In this document: positions 23,120 to 31,830 of the stretch, piece after piece
Position numbering within the stretch: the first letter of the stretch is position 1
How the letters are laid out: every line of letters begins with the position of its first letter
NCBI RefSeq assembly: GCF_019599185.1
Contig: NZ_JAIEUL010000004.1
Location: forward strand, 124,001-188,000
Source of the DNA: Cryobacterium inferilacus
Lineage (GTDB): Bacteria; Actinomycetota; Actinomycetes; Actinomycetales; Microbacteriaceae
Length of the DNA: 64,000 bases
Reading direction: 5' to 3'
Program-made: the position numbers and the translations under genes
Notes under the pieces: generated by a model
What the model saw: the letters and a program-made list of their open reading frames with translations, nothing else
What the model was told of the DNA's origin: nothing
The model's database searches: none

Positions 23120-23395
23120 CTAGGCTGCCGCGAGTTTTGCAGCCACATATCCAGTCAAGCTGCCCACAGTCTCGAATATGTCTGCGCCGAATTCATCGTC
23201 GTCAACGGTGATGTCAAAACGGTCCTCGATGGACGCCACAAGACTGACGACGCCGAACGAGTCGAGTTCCGGCAGGGCACCGAAGAGGGCGGTCTCCTCC
23301 CGCAAATCCTCCGGTCGTTGACGCAACTCGAGCGACTCAATCAGTACGGTGCGCACAGCGTTCAGGGTGTCGGTGTTCAGGGTGTCGGTCATCAT
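23120..23395 (-). CDS. Acyl carrier protein (dedicated, locus-encoded)
   Basis: 91 residues, acidic, four-helix ACP pattern. The phosphopantetheine attachment site is Ser46 in the motif L-D-S-F-G-V-V, where family proteins usually read D-S-L; the substitution L to F is uncommon. AGGAG precedes the start; a second ATG follows immediately, so translation may begin one codon later. It is the last gene of the 38-23 kb operon, 46 bases after a PLP decarboxylase that itself overlaps an AMP-ligase. This trio resembles the ACP/decarboxylase/acyl-CoA-ligase sets of exosortase-A-type EPS loci and the aminoacyl-ACP logic of butirosin side-chain synthesis. A carrier for an activated acyl or aminoacyl group is the likely role. 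Confidence 0.88.
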   Translation of the reverse strand: MMTDTLNTDTLNAVRTVLIESLELRQRPEDLREETALFGALPELDSFGVVSLVASIEDRFDITVDDDEFGADIFETVGSLTGYVAAKLAAA

Positions 23396-23441
23396 TACTC
23401 CTTGTGGTTGGACGGGTGGAGCGACGAGAAAGGTCCCACGC

Positions 23442-24668
23442 TCAGACGAGAATCTCCGGCGGTGCGGGATGCCCGAGGAAAGCGGTCGGGCTGGCCGTGA
23501 GTCCGTAGGCCCCGGCCTGAAAGATCACGATGAGGTCATCGACGTCGGCGGGGGGAAGCTCGACGTCCTTTGCCAGCACGTCGAGCGGAGTGCACAGGCA
23601 TCCCACGACAGTGACAGCACCGCCGGGTGCACCGTCGATGCGGTTTCCGACAGTCACCGGATAGTTGCGGCGGATGGCCTGACCGAAGTTGCCGGAGGCA
23701 GCAAGCTGGTGGTGCATTCCGCCGTCGACGACCAGGAAGGTCGTGCCGCGGGACACCTTTCGATCGACGACCCTGGTGACGTACACCCCACACTCCCCGA
23801 CGAGGTATCGACCGAGTTCCAGTACCGGGCGCGCCTCGGGCATTCGTTCGACGATCGGTCCTTCCACCAGCTCCAGCAGCGTCGCTCCGACACGCTCGAG
23901 ATCGAGCGGCCGGTCTCGCTCGACGTACGGTATTCCGAAGCCACCACCCAAGTTGAGGTACCGCAGAGGGGAGATGAGGTGCTCGGCGAGGTCGCTGACC
24001 ACGTCGACGGTGCGCCGCTGTGCCTCTGCGAGGATGTCGGCGTCCAGGTTCTGTGAGCCCGCGAACACGTGAAATCCGAGAACGTCCGCGCCGGCCGTGG
24101 CATATTCGCGCAGCAGCGCGGGTACAAGCTCAGCGTCGATTCCGAACTGTTGCGGTCCGCCCCCCATCCGCATTCCCGATCCCTTCACCGCGAAGTCAGG
24201 GTTCACCCGCACGGCGACCGTCGGCTCCAGTCCGAGATCGTCGCCGGCGGCGAGTACCCGGCGAAACTCGGTGGCCGACTCGACCTCGACGAGTATTCCG
24301 GCAGCGACGGCCTGCCGAATTTCCGCGGCCGTCTTGCCCGGACCGGCGAAACTGATCCGGTCTGCACCGACGGACGTATCCAGGGCCGTTTGCATTTCGA
24401 GCCCCGAGGCAACGTCCAGCCGGTCCACCCGGCGTGCCAGATGTTGCACAACCGCGGGCATCGGATTCGCCTTCATCGCAAAACTCAGCTCCACCCTGTC
24501 TGGCAGCACCGCTCGGAGCCGATCGACGCGTTGGTCGAGCAGGCCGCGGTCGTAGGCGAAGAACGGCGTCGACCCTACCCGGGCCGCCAGCCTGGAGAGG
24601 GGCAGGCCACCGAGCCTGAGCTCACCGTTCGTGCTGCCGAAAGTCGCTGCGTGCTCATGCGGCTTCAT
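23442..24668 (-). CDS. PLP-dependent decarboxylase (Orn/DAP/Arg decarboxylase family, fold III)
   Basis: 408 residues from ATG 24668. The PLP lysine is K66 in F-A-M-K66-A-N-P, the phosphate-binding loop is L-G-G-G-F-G-I-P-Y, and the C-terminal domain carries C-L-C-T-P-L-D, matching the Cys-x3-Asp active-site segment contributed by the partner subunit in this family. It most resembles the decarboxylases annotated as exosortase-A-system associated and BtrK, which decarboxylates an ACP-bound glutamyl group; lysine, ornithine or diaminopimelate decarboxylases are the alternative. The start overlaps the upstream fusion gene by 14 bases, and an ACP gene follows, so an ACP-bound substrate is a reasonable inference. 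Confidence 0.85.
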   Translation of the reverse strand: MKPHEHAATFGSTNGELRLGGLPLSRLAARVGSTPFFAYDRGLLDQRVDRLRAVLPDRVELSFAMKANPMPAVVQHLARRVDRLDVASGLEMQTALDTSVGADRISFAGPGKTAAEIRQAVAAGILVEVESATEFRRVLAAGDDLGLEPTVAVRVNPDFAVKGSGMRMGGGPQQFGIDAELVPALLREYATAGADVLGFHVFAGSQNLDADILAEAQRRTVDVVSDLAEHLISPLRYLNLGGGFGIPYVERDRPLDLERVGATLLELVEGPIVERMPEARPVLELGRYLVGECGVYVTRVVDRKVSRGTTFLVVDGGMHHQLAASGNFGQAIRRNYPVTVGNRIDGAPGGAVTVVGCLCTPLDVLAKDVELPPADVDDLIVIFQAGAYGLTASPTAFLGHPAPPEILV

Positions 24669-27603
24669 CGGGCACCTCCTCCGCGAGGTCGGAGAGAAGC
24701 CGGTGGCGGTCATACTTGCCGTTCGGAGAACGGTGCAGTTCGTCACGGAGGACGATACGCGATGGCACCATGTAGAGCGGCAATGCTCGTTTCAGGGCTG
24801 CCATCAGCACGTCGATGTCGAGCGCGGCAGCGCCGGACGTGACGAGCAGGACGATCCTCTGCCCTCGAGCCGGGTCCTCCACCCCGAGGGCGACCGCGTC
24901 TCGTACGAGACCGGTCGCGTGAGCTGCTTCCTCGATCTCGCTCGGGCTCACCCGATACCCGGACGTCTTGATCATGTCGTCGCTGCGACCCACAAAATAG
25001 AGGAAGCCCTCTTCGTCGGCGACGACGGTGTCTCCGGACCAGACCGCCCGCTCGGGTGCCCGCCACTCCTGCTCGAGATGGCGCACAGGCCGATACCGTT
25101 CATCCGTGCGGACGGGGTCATTCCAGTACCCGAGGGCCACGAGAGCGCCACGGTGCACGAGTTCTCCGTGCTCTCCAGGCGCACACGGCGTTCCGTCCGG
25201 ACGGAGGACGAGGATTTCCGCGTTCGGGATAGCTTTGCCTATCGAGTCCGGACGCCGATCGACCTCGGATGGATCCAGGTAGGTCGAACGGAACGCTTCA
25301 GTGAGGCCGTACATAAGGAAGGGAGCGGCAGTGGGGAACGTCGTGCGGAGTCGGTCGAGGGTCGCCCGGGGCATCCGTCCTCCTGTGTTCGCCCAGTACC
25401 GCATTCGCTGTGTGGCGGCCTTCGGCCAGTTCAGGTCTGCCAGCGCCAGCCACAATGGCGGCACGCAGGTGAGACCGGTGACGCCGTGTTTGGCGCAGAG
25501 TTGGGGGACCTCCCGCGGCAACAGGTAATTCATGAGGACGCACTGCGCACCGACGGAAAATGCCGTGGTCACCTGGCTCAGGCCGGCGTCGAAACTGAGC
25601 GGCAGAACGCTGAGGATGACGTCCGAACTCGTGTTCTCCAGGTAGGTGCTCACGCTTTCAGCCCCGACGATCAGGTTTCGGTGGCTCAGCACGACGCCTT
25701 TCGGCGGGCCGGTACTCCCCGAGGTGTACAGGATCGCCGCGGGGTCGATGTCAATCGTCGGCGCCCGGAGCGGGTGTCCCGCAGCGGTCTGTCCCGCCGC
25801 CCAGCTGTGGACCTGCCAGGTCGTGTCTGACTCATGGACAGTGTCATCCACCGTGATCACCTGCGTCACCTGCGTATCTGGCAACGCCTCAGCGAGTTGA
25901 ACGAGCCGATCAGAGGACGTGACCAGAACCCGCGCACCGCTATCGCGCAGAATGTGGCCGACCTGTGCCGGCTTGAGCACGTGGTTGATCGGGACGAACA
26001 CACCCCCGGCGGCGGACACGGCGAAGATCGACGCCACCGTTTCCAGCCGTTTCTCCAGGTAGATCGCTACCCGATCGCCCGGTTCCAGGCCCAGCGCGAG
26101 CAATTGCGCTGCCGCGGATCTGGACATCTGCCAGGTCGCCGAGTAGCTGAGCGTGGTGTCACCATACGTCAGCGCCGGGGCATCCGGGGTGGTGGTGGCC
26201 GCCTGACTGAGCAGGTGATGGAGGCTGGTTCTGGCGGGCATCATCGTCTCGCTCCATTCAATTCGTGCGCTGCGATGCCGAAGGAAACGATCAAACTCCT
26301 CGGCATCGTTGAGGTCGACATAGAGACGCCCCTCGGGGTCCCGGTCGGCGTTCAGCCCGTCGTCGGGGTTGGTCAGGCGCAGAGGCCGCTGCGCGAGTCC
26401 GGACAGGCCGTCGTACACCGACAGGTACGCCTCGGCCTGGGGCCGCCAATCGAGAAGCGTCTCAACCCTGGTGCGGGCACGCCTGCCCAGTGTCGCTCGC
26501 AGTGCCGGGTCGTCGATCAGAGATTCGACCGCATCAGCGAACCCCGCGATATCTCCGGACGGCACATACAACAAGGCGTCTGCGCCGGAGACGCGGGTCT
26601 CGACCAGGTCGAAGGAGACGGCGGGCAGTCCATACGCCATGTACTCCATGGTCTTGTTCATCGTCGACACGTCGTTGAGTGGCGTCTTCAGGTCGGGGCA
26701 CAACCCGATGTCTGCCCGACTGAGGTGCTCGGCGATTGCGACCTTGTCCACCCTGCCGGTGAAGGTCACGTGGTCGTCGAGTCCCATCGCTGTCGATTGT
26801 CTGATCAGGTCTTCCAGGCAATCCCCGAATCCGAGGAGTGTGACGGTGATGTTCGTTCGCCCTCTGCGGTGCACGAGCTCGTCGACGACCAGCAGAACCT
26901 GATCGACCCCGTCCTGGGGTCCCATGATTCCGAGGTACACCAGGTTGATCTCGCCGGCGGCCCGAGGATGGTCGGGGTAGATCGGGCGCATGCGACGGGT
27001 GTCAGGGCCACTGCGCACCACGGTCACCTCGGAGGGGCGGCGTCCGCCGCGCTTCACTGCGATCGCCTTGTAGGACTCGTTCGTCGAGATCACCCGATCC
27101 GCGCTGCGGAACGTGGCGCGTTCCAACCAGACCAACCCGCGGTACTCCAGGGTCTTGAGCAGGCCGCGCGCCTCACCGAACCGCGAGATGAACAGTTCGG
27201 GGTTCAGGTCGTGGTGGTCGAAGACGAAGGCAACCTTGAGTGGCCGCCAGAACAGGGCCAACAGCCAATAGCTGTCGGGGGGATTGCAGGCCTGGATGAT
27301 GTCAAAGCGTCCCTTCCGGCGGACAGACAGCGTCAGCCACGCGGTACGCAACCAGCTGTAGGCGAACTCGCGAACGAACCCGAGCGTGCCGTCAGCCTCA
27401 GGCGCGGGCTTGTACTTGTAGATATCCACCCCGTCAAGGTGTTGGCGCGCGGGGTCCCCCGGCCCTTTGGGGCAGATCACGCTCACCCGGTACCCGTGCT
27501 CGATCAGGGCCTGGCACTCCAGCCACACCCGTCGATCCAGCGGTACGGGAAGGTTCTCGACGATGATGAGCACGTGCGGGGACTGGGCGGGTGCTGCCTT
27601 CAT
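24655..27603 (-). CDS. GT4 glycosyltransferase fused to AMP-forming acyl/aminoacyl ligase
   Basis: 982 residues from ATG 27603 (ATGA overlap with the preceding gene). Residues 1-430 form a GT4 enzyme: V-L-I-I-V-E-N-L-P-V-P-L-D start, E-Y-M-A-Y-G-L-P donor-site segment and G-F-G-D loop. After a linker (about 430-480), residues 480-970 form an ANL-superfamily ligase with A3 motif T-S-G-S-T-G-P-P-K-G (near 625), A5 Y-G-L-T-E-A, A7 R-S-D-D-M-I-K and A10 N-G-K-Y-D-R. Its sequence type is that of exosortase-A-system acyl-CoA ligases. The frame is continuous with no stop or frameshift, so this is a real fusion. It suggests coupled sugar transfer and acyl activation onto the downstream ACP; the order and substrates are unknown. 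Confidence 0.9.
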   Translation of the reverse strand: MKAAPAQSPHVLIIVENLPVPLDRRVWLECQALIEHGYRVSVICPKGPGDPARQHLDGVDIYKYKPAPEADGTLGFVREFAYSWLRTAWLTLSVRRKGRFDIIQACNPPDSYWLLALFWRPLKVAFVFDHHDLNPELFISRFGEARGLLKTLEYRGLVWLERATFRSADRVISTNESYKAIAVKRGGRRPSEVTVVRSGPDTRRMRPIYPDHPRAAGEINLVYLGIMGPQDGVDQVLLVVDELVHRRGRTNITVTLLGFGDCLEDLIRQSTAMGLDDHVTFTGRVDKVAIAEHLSRADIGLCPDLKTPLNDVSTMNKTMEYMAYGLPAVSFDLVETRVSGADALLYVPSGDIAGFADAVESLIDDPALRATLGRRARTRVETLLDWRPQAEAYLSVYDGLSGLAQRPLRLTNPDDGLNADRDPEGRLYVDLNDAEEFDRFLRHRSARIEWSETMMPARTSLHHLLSQAATTTPDAPALTYGDTTLSYSATWQMSRSAAAQLLALGLEPGDRVAIYLEKRLETVASIFAVSAAGGVFVPINHVLKPAQVGHILRDSGARVLVTSSDRLVQLAEALPDTQVTQVITVDDTVHESDTTWQVHSWAAGQTAAGHPLRAPTIDIDPAAILYTSGSTGPPKGVVLSHRNLIVGAESVSTYLENTSSDVILSVLPLSFDAGLSQVTTAFSVGAQCVLMNYLLPREVPQLCAKHGVTGLTCVPPLWLALADLNWPKAATQRMRYWANTGGRMPRATLDRLRTTFPTAAPFLMYGLTEAFRSTYLDPSEVDRRPDSIGKAIPNAEILVLRPDGTPCAPGEHGELVHRGALVALGYWNDPVRTDERYRPVRHLEQEWRAPERAVWSGDTVVADEEGFLYFVGRSDDMIKTSGYRVSPSEIEEAAHATGLVRDAVALGVEDPARGQRIVLLVTSGAAALDIDVLMAALKRALPLYMVPSRIVLRDELHRSPNGKYDRHRLLSDLAEEVPDEAA

Positions 27604-28811
27604 GCGCCCATCACCTCCTCGACGATGATGCGGACAACGGCGTCTTGGGTCGGTTTCCACGACCGTCCGATGACGGAGGCAGCGGCCTCCGCTGCGCGGC
27701 CATCGGGGTCATCGGCGGCGACAGCGGCGCTGAGCGCCTCCGCTAGCGCCGCAGCAGTCGGCTCGGCCCAGCTGACGTGGGGGTTGGGCAACGTGCGGCG
27801 CGCGAGGGGGAAGTCGTTGACGATCGGGATATTTCCCGCAGCCAACATCTCCTCAGCGACAAGCGTGACGTTGGTGAACGACATCGCAAGTCCGGCGATG
27901 GTCCGCCCGTACAGATCGTTCAAGGCGGATGTCGGCAATCGGCCGTGGAAGGTGACGGGAATTCTCAGTCCTCGTGGTGCGGCTCCGTACACGTGAATCT
28001 CCTGCTCGGGATGTCGTTGGTGAAATAACGTGAGCGCGATACAGGCCAGTTGGTAACCTCGCCGCGGGGTGTCGGGTCGGGAATAGAAGACGATTCCGCT
28101 CCGCACGGTGTCCGCAGGAGGCAGGTGATAGACGGCTGCGTCGCATCCGAACGGCACGACGTCACTGGGCAACCCGGTCTGCTCTCGAAGCATCCCGTGG
28201 AGAGTCTCGCCCAGGGCGATGCGACGAAACGGCAGCCGGTAGGTCATGGCGGCGAGGGCGTACTCGGCACCATGACCGTAGAAGAACGGTTCATAATCCT
28301 GGATGAAGTACAGCCGTCGTAGAGGAGCTGTCGCGTACTTGACGATCACGTGCGCGGTTTCCCACGACGTGGCGACGACTGCATCCACGCCAGCGATGCC
28401 AGCTCGCGCATCCCGCACGTCGGCGTGGACGAGCGGCCAGTTCTCGCGGACGACCGCACGTAAGCGCGCGACGTCGAGGTCGTGCTTGTCATAGAGGAAG
28501 AGCACACACTGGTGTCCCGCGGCCTCCAGCGACTCGATGATCCGGAACACGGTGGTGTGGCCACCCGACCCAGCGGCCGGCGGTGTCGTCACCCACCCGA
28601 TGCGGAGCGGGCGTCCCGGCTCTGGACGCGCAGAGGGCACGGGGAGATCGATCGGAACATCGACCAGGAGGTCATCCAAGTCGAGATTGAAGGATAGATC
28701 TGCCGCGCCCGTTCGTTCATAGGCACGCTGCGCGATACGTTGCGCGATGCCGGACGACCCAACGGCGAACGCTCTGCGGGTCTTCCCGAGAAGTGCTGCA
28801 CCTCGGCTCAT
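27600..28811 (-). CDS. GT4-type glycosyltransferase (WsaF-like rhamnosyltransferase)
   Basis: 403 residues. The mid-region F-I-Q-D-Y-E-P-F-F-Y and E-Y-A-L-A-A segment and the preceding G-G-H-T-T-V-F-R match the WsaF family, whose type member of Geobacillus is a dTDP-rhamnose dependent polymer rhamnosyltransferase. A C-terminal GT-B half with the F-H-G-R-L and V-A-E-E-M-L-A-A-G segments supports this. Sugar specificity is inference from family. ATGA overlaps on both sides place it inside the long operon. Confidence 0.85.
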   Translation of the reverse strand: MSRGAALLGKTRRAFAVGSSGIAQRIAQRAYERTGAADLSFNLDLDDLLVDVPIDLPVPSARPEPGRPLRIGWVTTPPAAGSGGHTTVFRIIESLEAAGHQCVLFLYDKHDLDVARLRAVVRENWPLVHADVRDARAGIAGVDAVVATSWETAHVIVKYATAPLRRLYFIQDYEPFFYGHGAEYALAAMTYRLPFRRIALGETLHGMLREQTGLPSDVVPFGCDAAVYHLPPADTVRSGIVFYSRPDTPRRGYQLACIALTLFHQRHPEQEIHVYGAAPRGLRIPVTFHGRLPTSALNDLYGRTIAGLAMSFTNVTLVAEEMLAAGNIPIVNDFPLARRTLPNPHVSWAEPTAAALAEALSAAVAADDPDGRAAEAAASVIGRSWKPTQDAVVRIIVEEVMGA

Positions 28812-30253
28812 GTTGTGACCGTCCCTTTCATTTCACCATCGGACAACCGACCCGGTCGGGTCGTACCTCGTGGGGGACGGCGCTGAGCCGCATCCCTCAA
28901 CACCTGCGCGTGCTCGCTGATCATGACGGCGACACCGTCAGCCGCGGGCTGCGATGCGGGGCTCTCGACCCGTTCCCGCCGCACGGTGCCGACGACGGAT
29001 CGGATGGCGTCGCCGAGTTCGGGTGAGTTGGATTGGTGTCTCGCCCTCCGGCGCGCACGTTCAACGCGGGTGTCGGTCACCCCGGACGCTTCACCCGTCG
29101 CATTGGAGATGAGAATCGATCGGCCTGGATCGCGCTCAACGAGTTCTCTCGCCCCTCCGACGTCGCTCAGAACCAGCGGGAGCCCCGTCGTCCACGCTTC
29201 CGTCGCGGCAACAGGCCATCCCTCGAAGAACGAGTTGAGCAAGAACGCATCTGCGCCGGCCAGCAATGTGGGCGGGTCTGAGGCAGCGAGAAAATGTACC
29301 CGATCCGCAGAACGACTGGCGCGTCGAATAGCGTCGGATCTGTGGAATTCGACCCAGTCGGACGGTTCGCCCGCAACCACGAGCTGCGCCGGCACGCCGG
29401 CCGACACGCAGGCCAGGAACGACGCCACTGTGCCGGCGATGTTCTTCTGCGCGTCATAGCGGGCCAGGCACAGGAAGATGACATCGTCGTTGAAACGACA
29501 GTCGAGCGCCGTTTCCAGGATTTCGCGGGACGCCTGGCGCCGGTGCTGGTCTGGAGCGGGCTGGCCAGGAGCGGCGTTGGGAACCACCACGACTCGCGAG
29601 TGAAGCACGCCTGGCAGGTGCTCCAGATGGAAGCTGCGCACCAAGTCGCTGACGGCAATCGAGAACTCCGACCGCCAGAGCAGTTCTGCCACCCGTTGCC
29701 ACCTGGCCCGAGAAAAGTGGATCTCGGTGTTGTGCAGCACAACAACGAGGGGGACCTGGCTCGTCGACGCGGCGACTTCGAGGAAGGACGGTGCGCTGTG
29801 AAGCTGGATCACGTGTGGACGAAGTTCGTCGAACACCGCGCGAGCGGAGGCCAGGTCGGAGACGGGACGCACGTCGATGCCCAGTCCACGGAGACGTTGC
29901 ACACGTATTCCTTCGCCGAAACAGACGACCGTCGGAGTGATGCCCCGCGCCGGAAGCCTCGTGGCAAGCACCTCCACGACAGAACCGATTCCTCCGGTGT
30001 CCAGTGCGTCCACCGCGAGGACGCAGCTGAGAGTTCCCGGACGAGTGACGTGTGTGGCGACGGCAGTAGCCGTGTCGGGACCATCTGCACGAACGGCAGG
30101 GAGCGTCGTGCGCAGCACGCCTCTGGTGAGCCGGTGCACATAGCCGTACCGGATACGAGGTGGCAGCAGTCCGGTCGCCCCCGTGACGATACCGAACAGC
30201 ACGGCGCTCAGACGAGCGACCACCACACGAGCCGACCTCGATGACGCGGTCAT
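28808..30253 (-). CDS. GT4 glycosyltransferase
   Basis: 481 residues from ATG 30253 (an upstream in-frame extension overlaps the flippase and is not real). GT-B fold: N-terminal domain with D-T-G-G-I-G-S-V donor loop, C-terminal domain with L-A-R-Y-D-A-Q-K-N and the E-G-W-P-V-A-A-T-E-A-W motif of family 4 retaining enzymes. Residues about 385-481 are an Arg/Ser-rich tail with no recognised domain. Coupled by ATGA on both sides. Confidence 0.86.
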   Translation of the reverse strand: MTASSRSARVVVARLSAVLFGIVTGATGLLPPRIRYGYVHRLTRGVLRTTLPAVRADGPDTATAVATHVTRPGTLSCVLAVDALDTGGIGSVVEVLATRLPARGITPTVVCFGEGIRVQRLRGLGIDVRPVSDLASARAVFDELRPHVIQLHSAPSFLEVAASTSQVPLVVVLHNTEIHFSRARWQRVAELLWRSEFSIAVSDLVRSFHLEHLPGVLHSRVVVVPNAAPGQPAPDQHRRQASREILETALDCRFNDDVIFLCLARYDAQKNIAGTVASFLACVSAGVPAQLVVAGEPSDWVEFHRSDAIRRASRSADRVHFLAASDPPTLLAGADAFLLNSFFEGWPVAATEAWTTGLPLVLSDVGGARELVERDPGRSILISNATGEASGVTDTRVERARRRARHQSNSPELGDAIRSVVGTVRRERVESPASQPAADGVAVMISEHAQVLRDAAQRRPPRGTTRPGRLSDGEMKGTVTT

Positions 30254-31830
30254 GATTGCTCTCGCAGCCGGGCGAGGAAGGGCACCCGTGAACTGAACCC
30301 GAACCGGCTCACGATGCGTAACGCTTCCCGGATAGCGGGCCGGGCCATGAGCAGGGTGATACCGGCGTGCACGGCGAACATCACGAACCCGATCACGATG
30401 AGCGAGAGCCACGGCGACAGCGCATCGGTCCAGATCCGTGCCGCCCATCCAGCCGCCCCCATACAACTGACGACGACGGCGAGATAGACGAACGGACGTG
30501 CAATCGTCCACGGCGTCGTCGTGAGTGCACGTGCGACCAGGAACCAGCGAACCACCGTGGCGACCGCTGCAACGCAGAGAAACCCCACGGCGACGGCGAC
30601 AAGTCCCCATCTCACCGTGAACAGCGTGGTCGCGAAGGTCAGCAGATCTATGATCAGGGCGTACACGAACCAGGTGCCAGGTCTGCCCAGCCCGTAGAAC
30701 AAACCGTGATCCAGCCACGCACCGACGGAGAGCGTGCCGGCGAGCGCGAGGACCTGGGCAATCTGATAGCTCTGCTCCCACCCCTCGCCGAAGACGATCG
30801 GAATCAGCAGAGGTGCTGTGACCGCGACCGTGGTGAGCGGCAGGGACAGCGCAGCATACGTGACGCTCAGAGCCCGACCATACGCGTCACGCAGCCGCGA
30901 CGCGGAATCCCGGATCTTGGCGAACGCGACATTGGTGACGGGGACTATCGCGCTTCCCGTGAGGTCTTGCACGATTTGCACGAGCCTCTGCGCGATGTTC
31001 ATGTATCCGAGTGCTGCGAGGCCGAGAGTTGCAGAGATGACAGCGGCCTCTCCCCACGCGCGCAGCAGCGCCACACACTCCACGCCCAGGACCTTCCCGC
31101 CGAACCGGGCCATCCGGTGGAAGTCCACTCTCGAGAATTGCCACGTCGGACGCCACGTGACCGTCCACCAGGCCAGAGCGGTCGAGATCACAGCGGCCAC
31201 CAGCGATTGGGCGACGAGGGCCCACACGCCGAACCCGGACAGCGCCACAATGATCGCAACGATTTGCGCGATGATGGCTGCCGTCGCGCCCTGGGCCGCT
31301 ATCGTCGCGAATCGCATGTCGCGCCGCATCAAGGCCATCGGGACGGACCCGACCGCGGTGAGTACGACCCAGAGCGACAACACCTGCAGGACCGGAACAA
31401 CACCGGCGGCCCCGAATATCGCGCCGAGCAGCGGTGACGCCAGATACACGCATCCGCACAACAGGATTCCTGCCAGCATCGAGAACCAGAATGCGGTACT
31501 CAACATGCGCCGATCGACCTTCTCGACCTGAACGATGTATGCCGCGAATCCGAGATCCGCCAGCAGGAAGAAGAACGGCAAGACCGTCGAAGCCGCGGCC
31601 ACCGTACCGAAGTCTGCCGGCGTGAGCAGCCGGGTGAGTACCGCAATCGTCACGAACCCGAACACCCGGATAGTCCACTTCTGGACTGTCAACCAGAGGA
31701 TGCCCGAGGCAGCATGGCGTCCGACGTCGCTCCGGGCGCTCGGGTTGATCGACGCCTCGAGTCGCTGAGCCGCGGTCTCTGGCGTATCGATGCCCTCCGC
31801 GCGGGTTGCCCTCTTGCCCGCATCGACCAT
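30250..31830 (-). CDS. Wzx-type lipid-linked oligosaccharide flippase (MOP superfamily), first copy
   Basis: 526 residues from ATG 31830 (TGATG overlap, GGTGGGAG upstream). After a hydrophilic 45-residue N-terminus come about fourteen transmembrane segments. The segment L-T-R-L-L-T-P-A-D-F-G is the signature of the WzxC/polysaccharide-transport branch of MOP exporters, and basic residues punctuate helices as in Wzx. It moves undecaprenyl-linked repeat units to the outer face. It lies among the GT genes, so it probably serves this operon; a second flippase is at 61.6 kb. Confidence 0.9.
   Translation of the reverse strand: MVDAGKRATRAEGIDTPETAAQRLEASINPSARSDVGRHAASGILWLTVQKWTIRVFGFVTIAVLTRLLTPADFGTVAAASTVLPFFFLLADLGFAAYIVQVEKVDRRMLSTAFWFSMLAGILLCGCVYLASPLLGAIFGAAGVVPVLQVLSLWVVLTAVGSVPMALMRRDMRFATIAAQGATAAIIAQIVAIIVALSGFGVWALVAQSLVAAVISTALAWWTVTWRPTWQFSRVDFHRMARFGGKVLGVECVALLRAWGEAAVISATLGLAALGYMNIAQRLVQIVQDLTGSAIVPVTNVAFAKIRDSASRLRDAYGRALSVTYAALSLPLTTVAVTAPLLIPIVFGEGWEQSYQIAQVLALAGTLSVGAWLDHGLFYGLGRPGTWFVYALIIDLLTFATTLFTVRWGLVAVAVGFLCVAAVATVVRWFLVARALTTTPWTIARPFVYLAVVVSCMGAAGWAARIWTDALSPWLSLIVIGFVMFAVHAGITLLMARPAIREALRIVSRFGFSSRVPFLARLREQS

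Noticed and set aside
30254-30781. N-terminal extension of the GT4 gene at 28.8-30.25 kb
   Set aside because: It is an antiparallel-frame shadow of the flippase; the ATGA overlap at 30250-30253 marks the real start.
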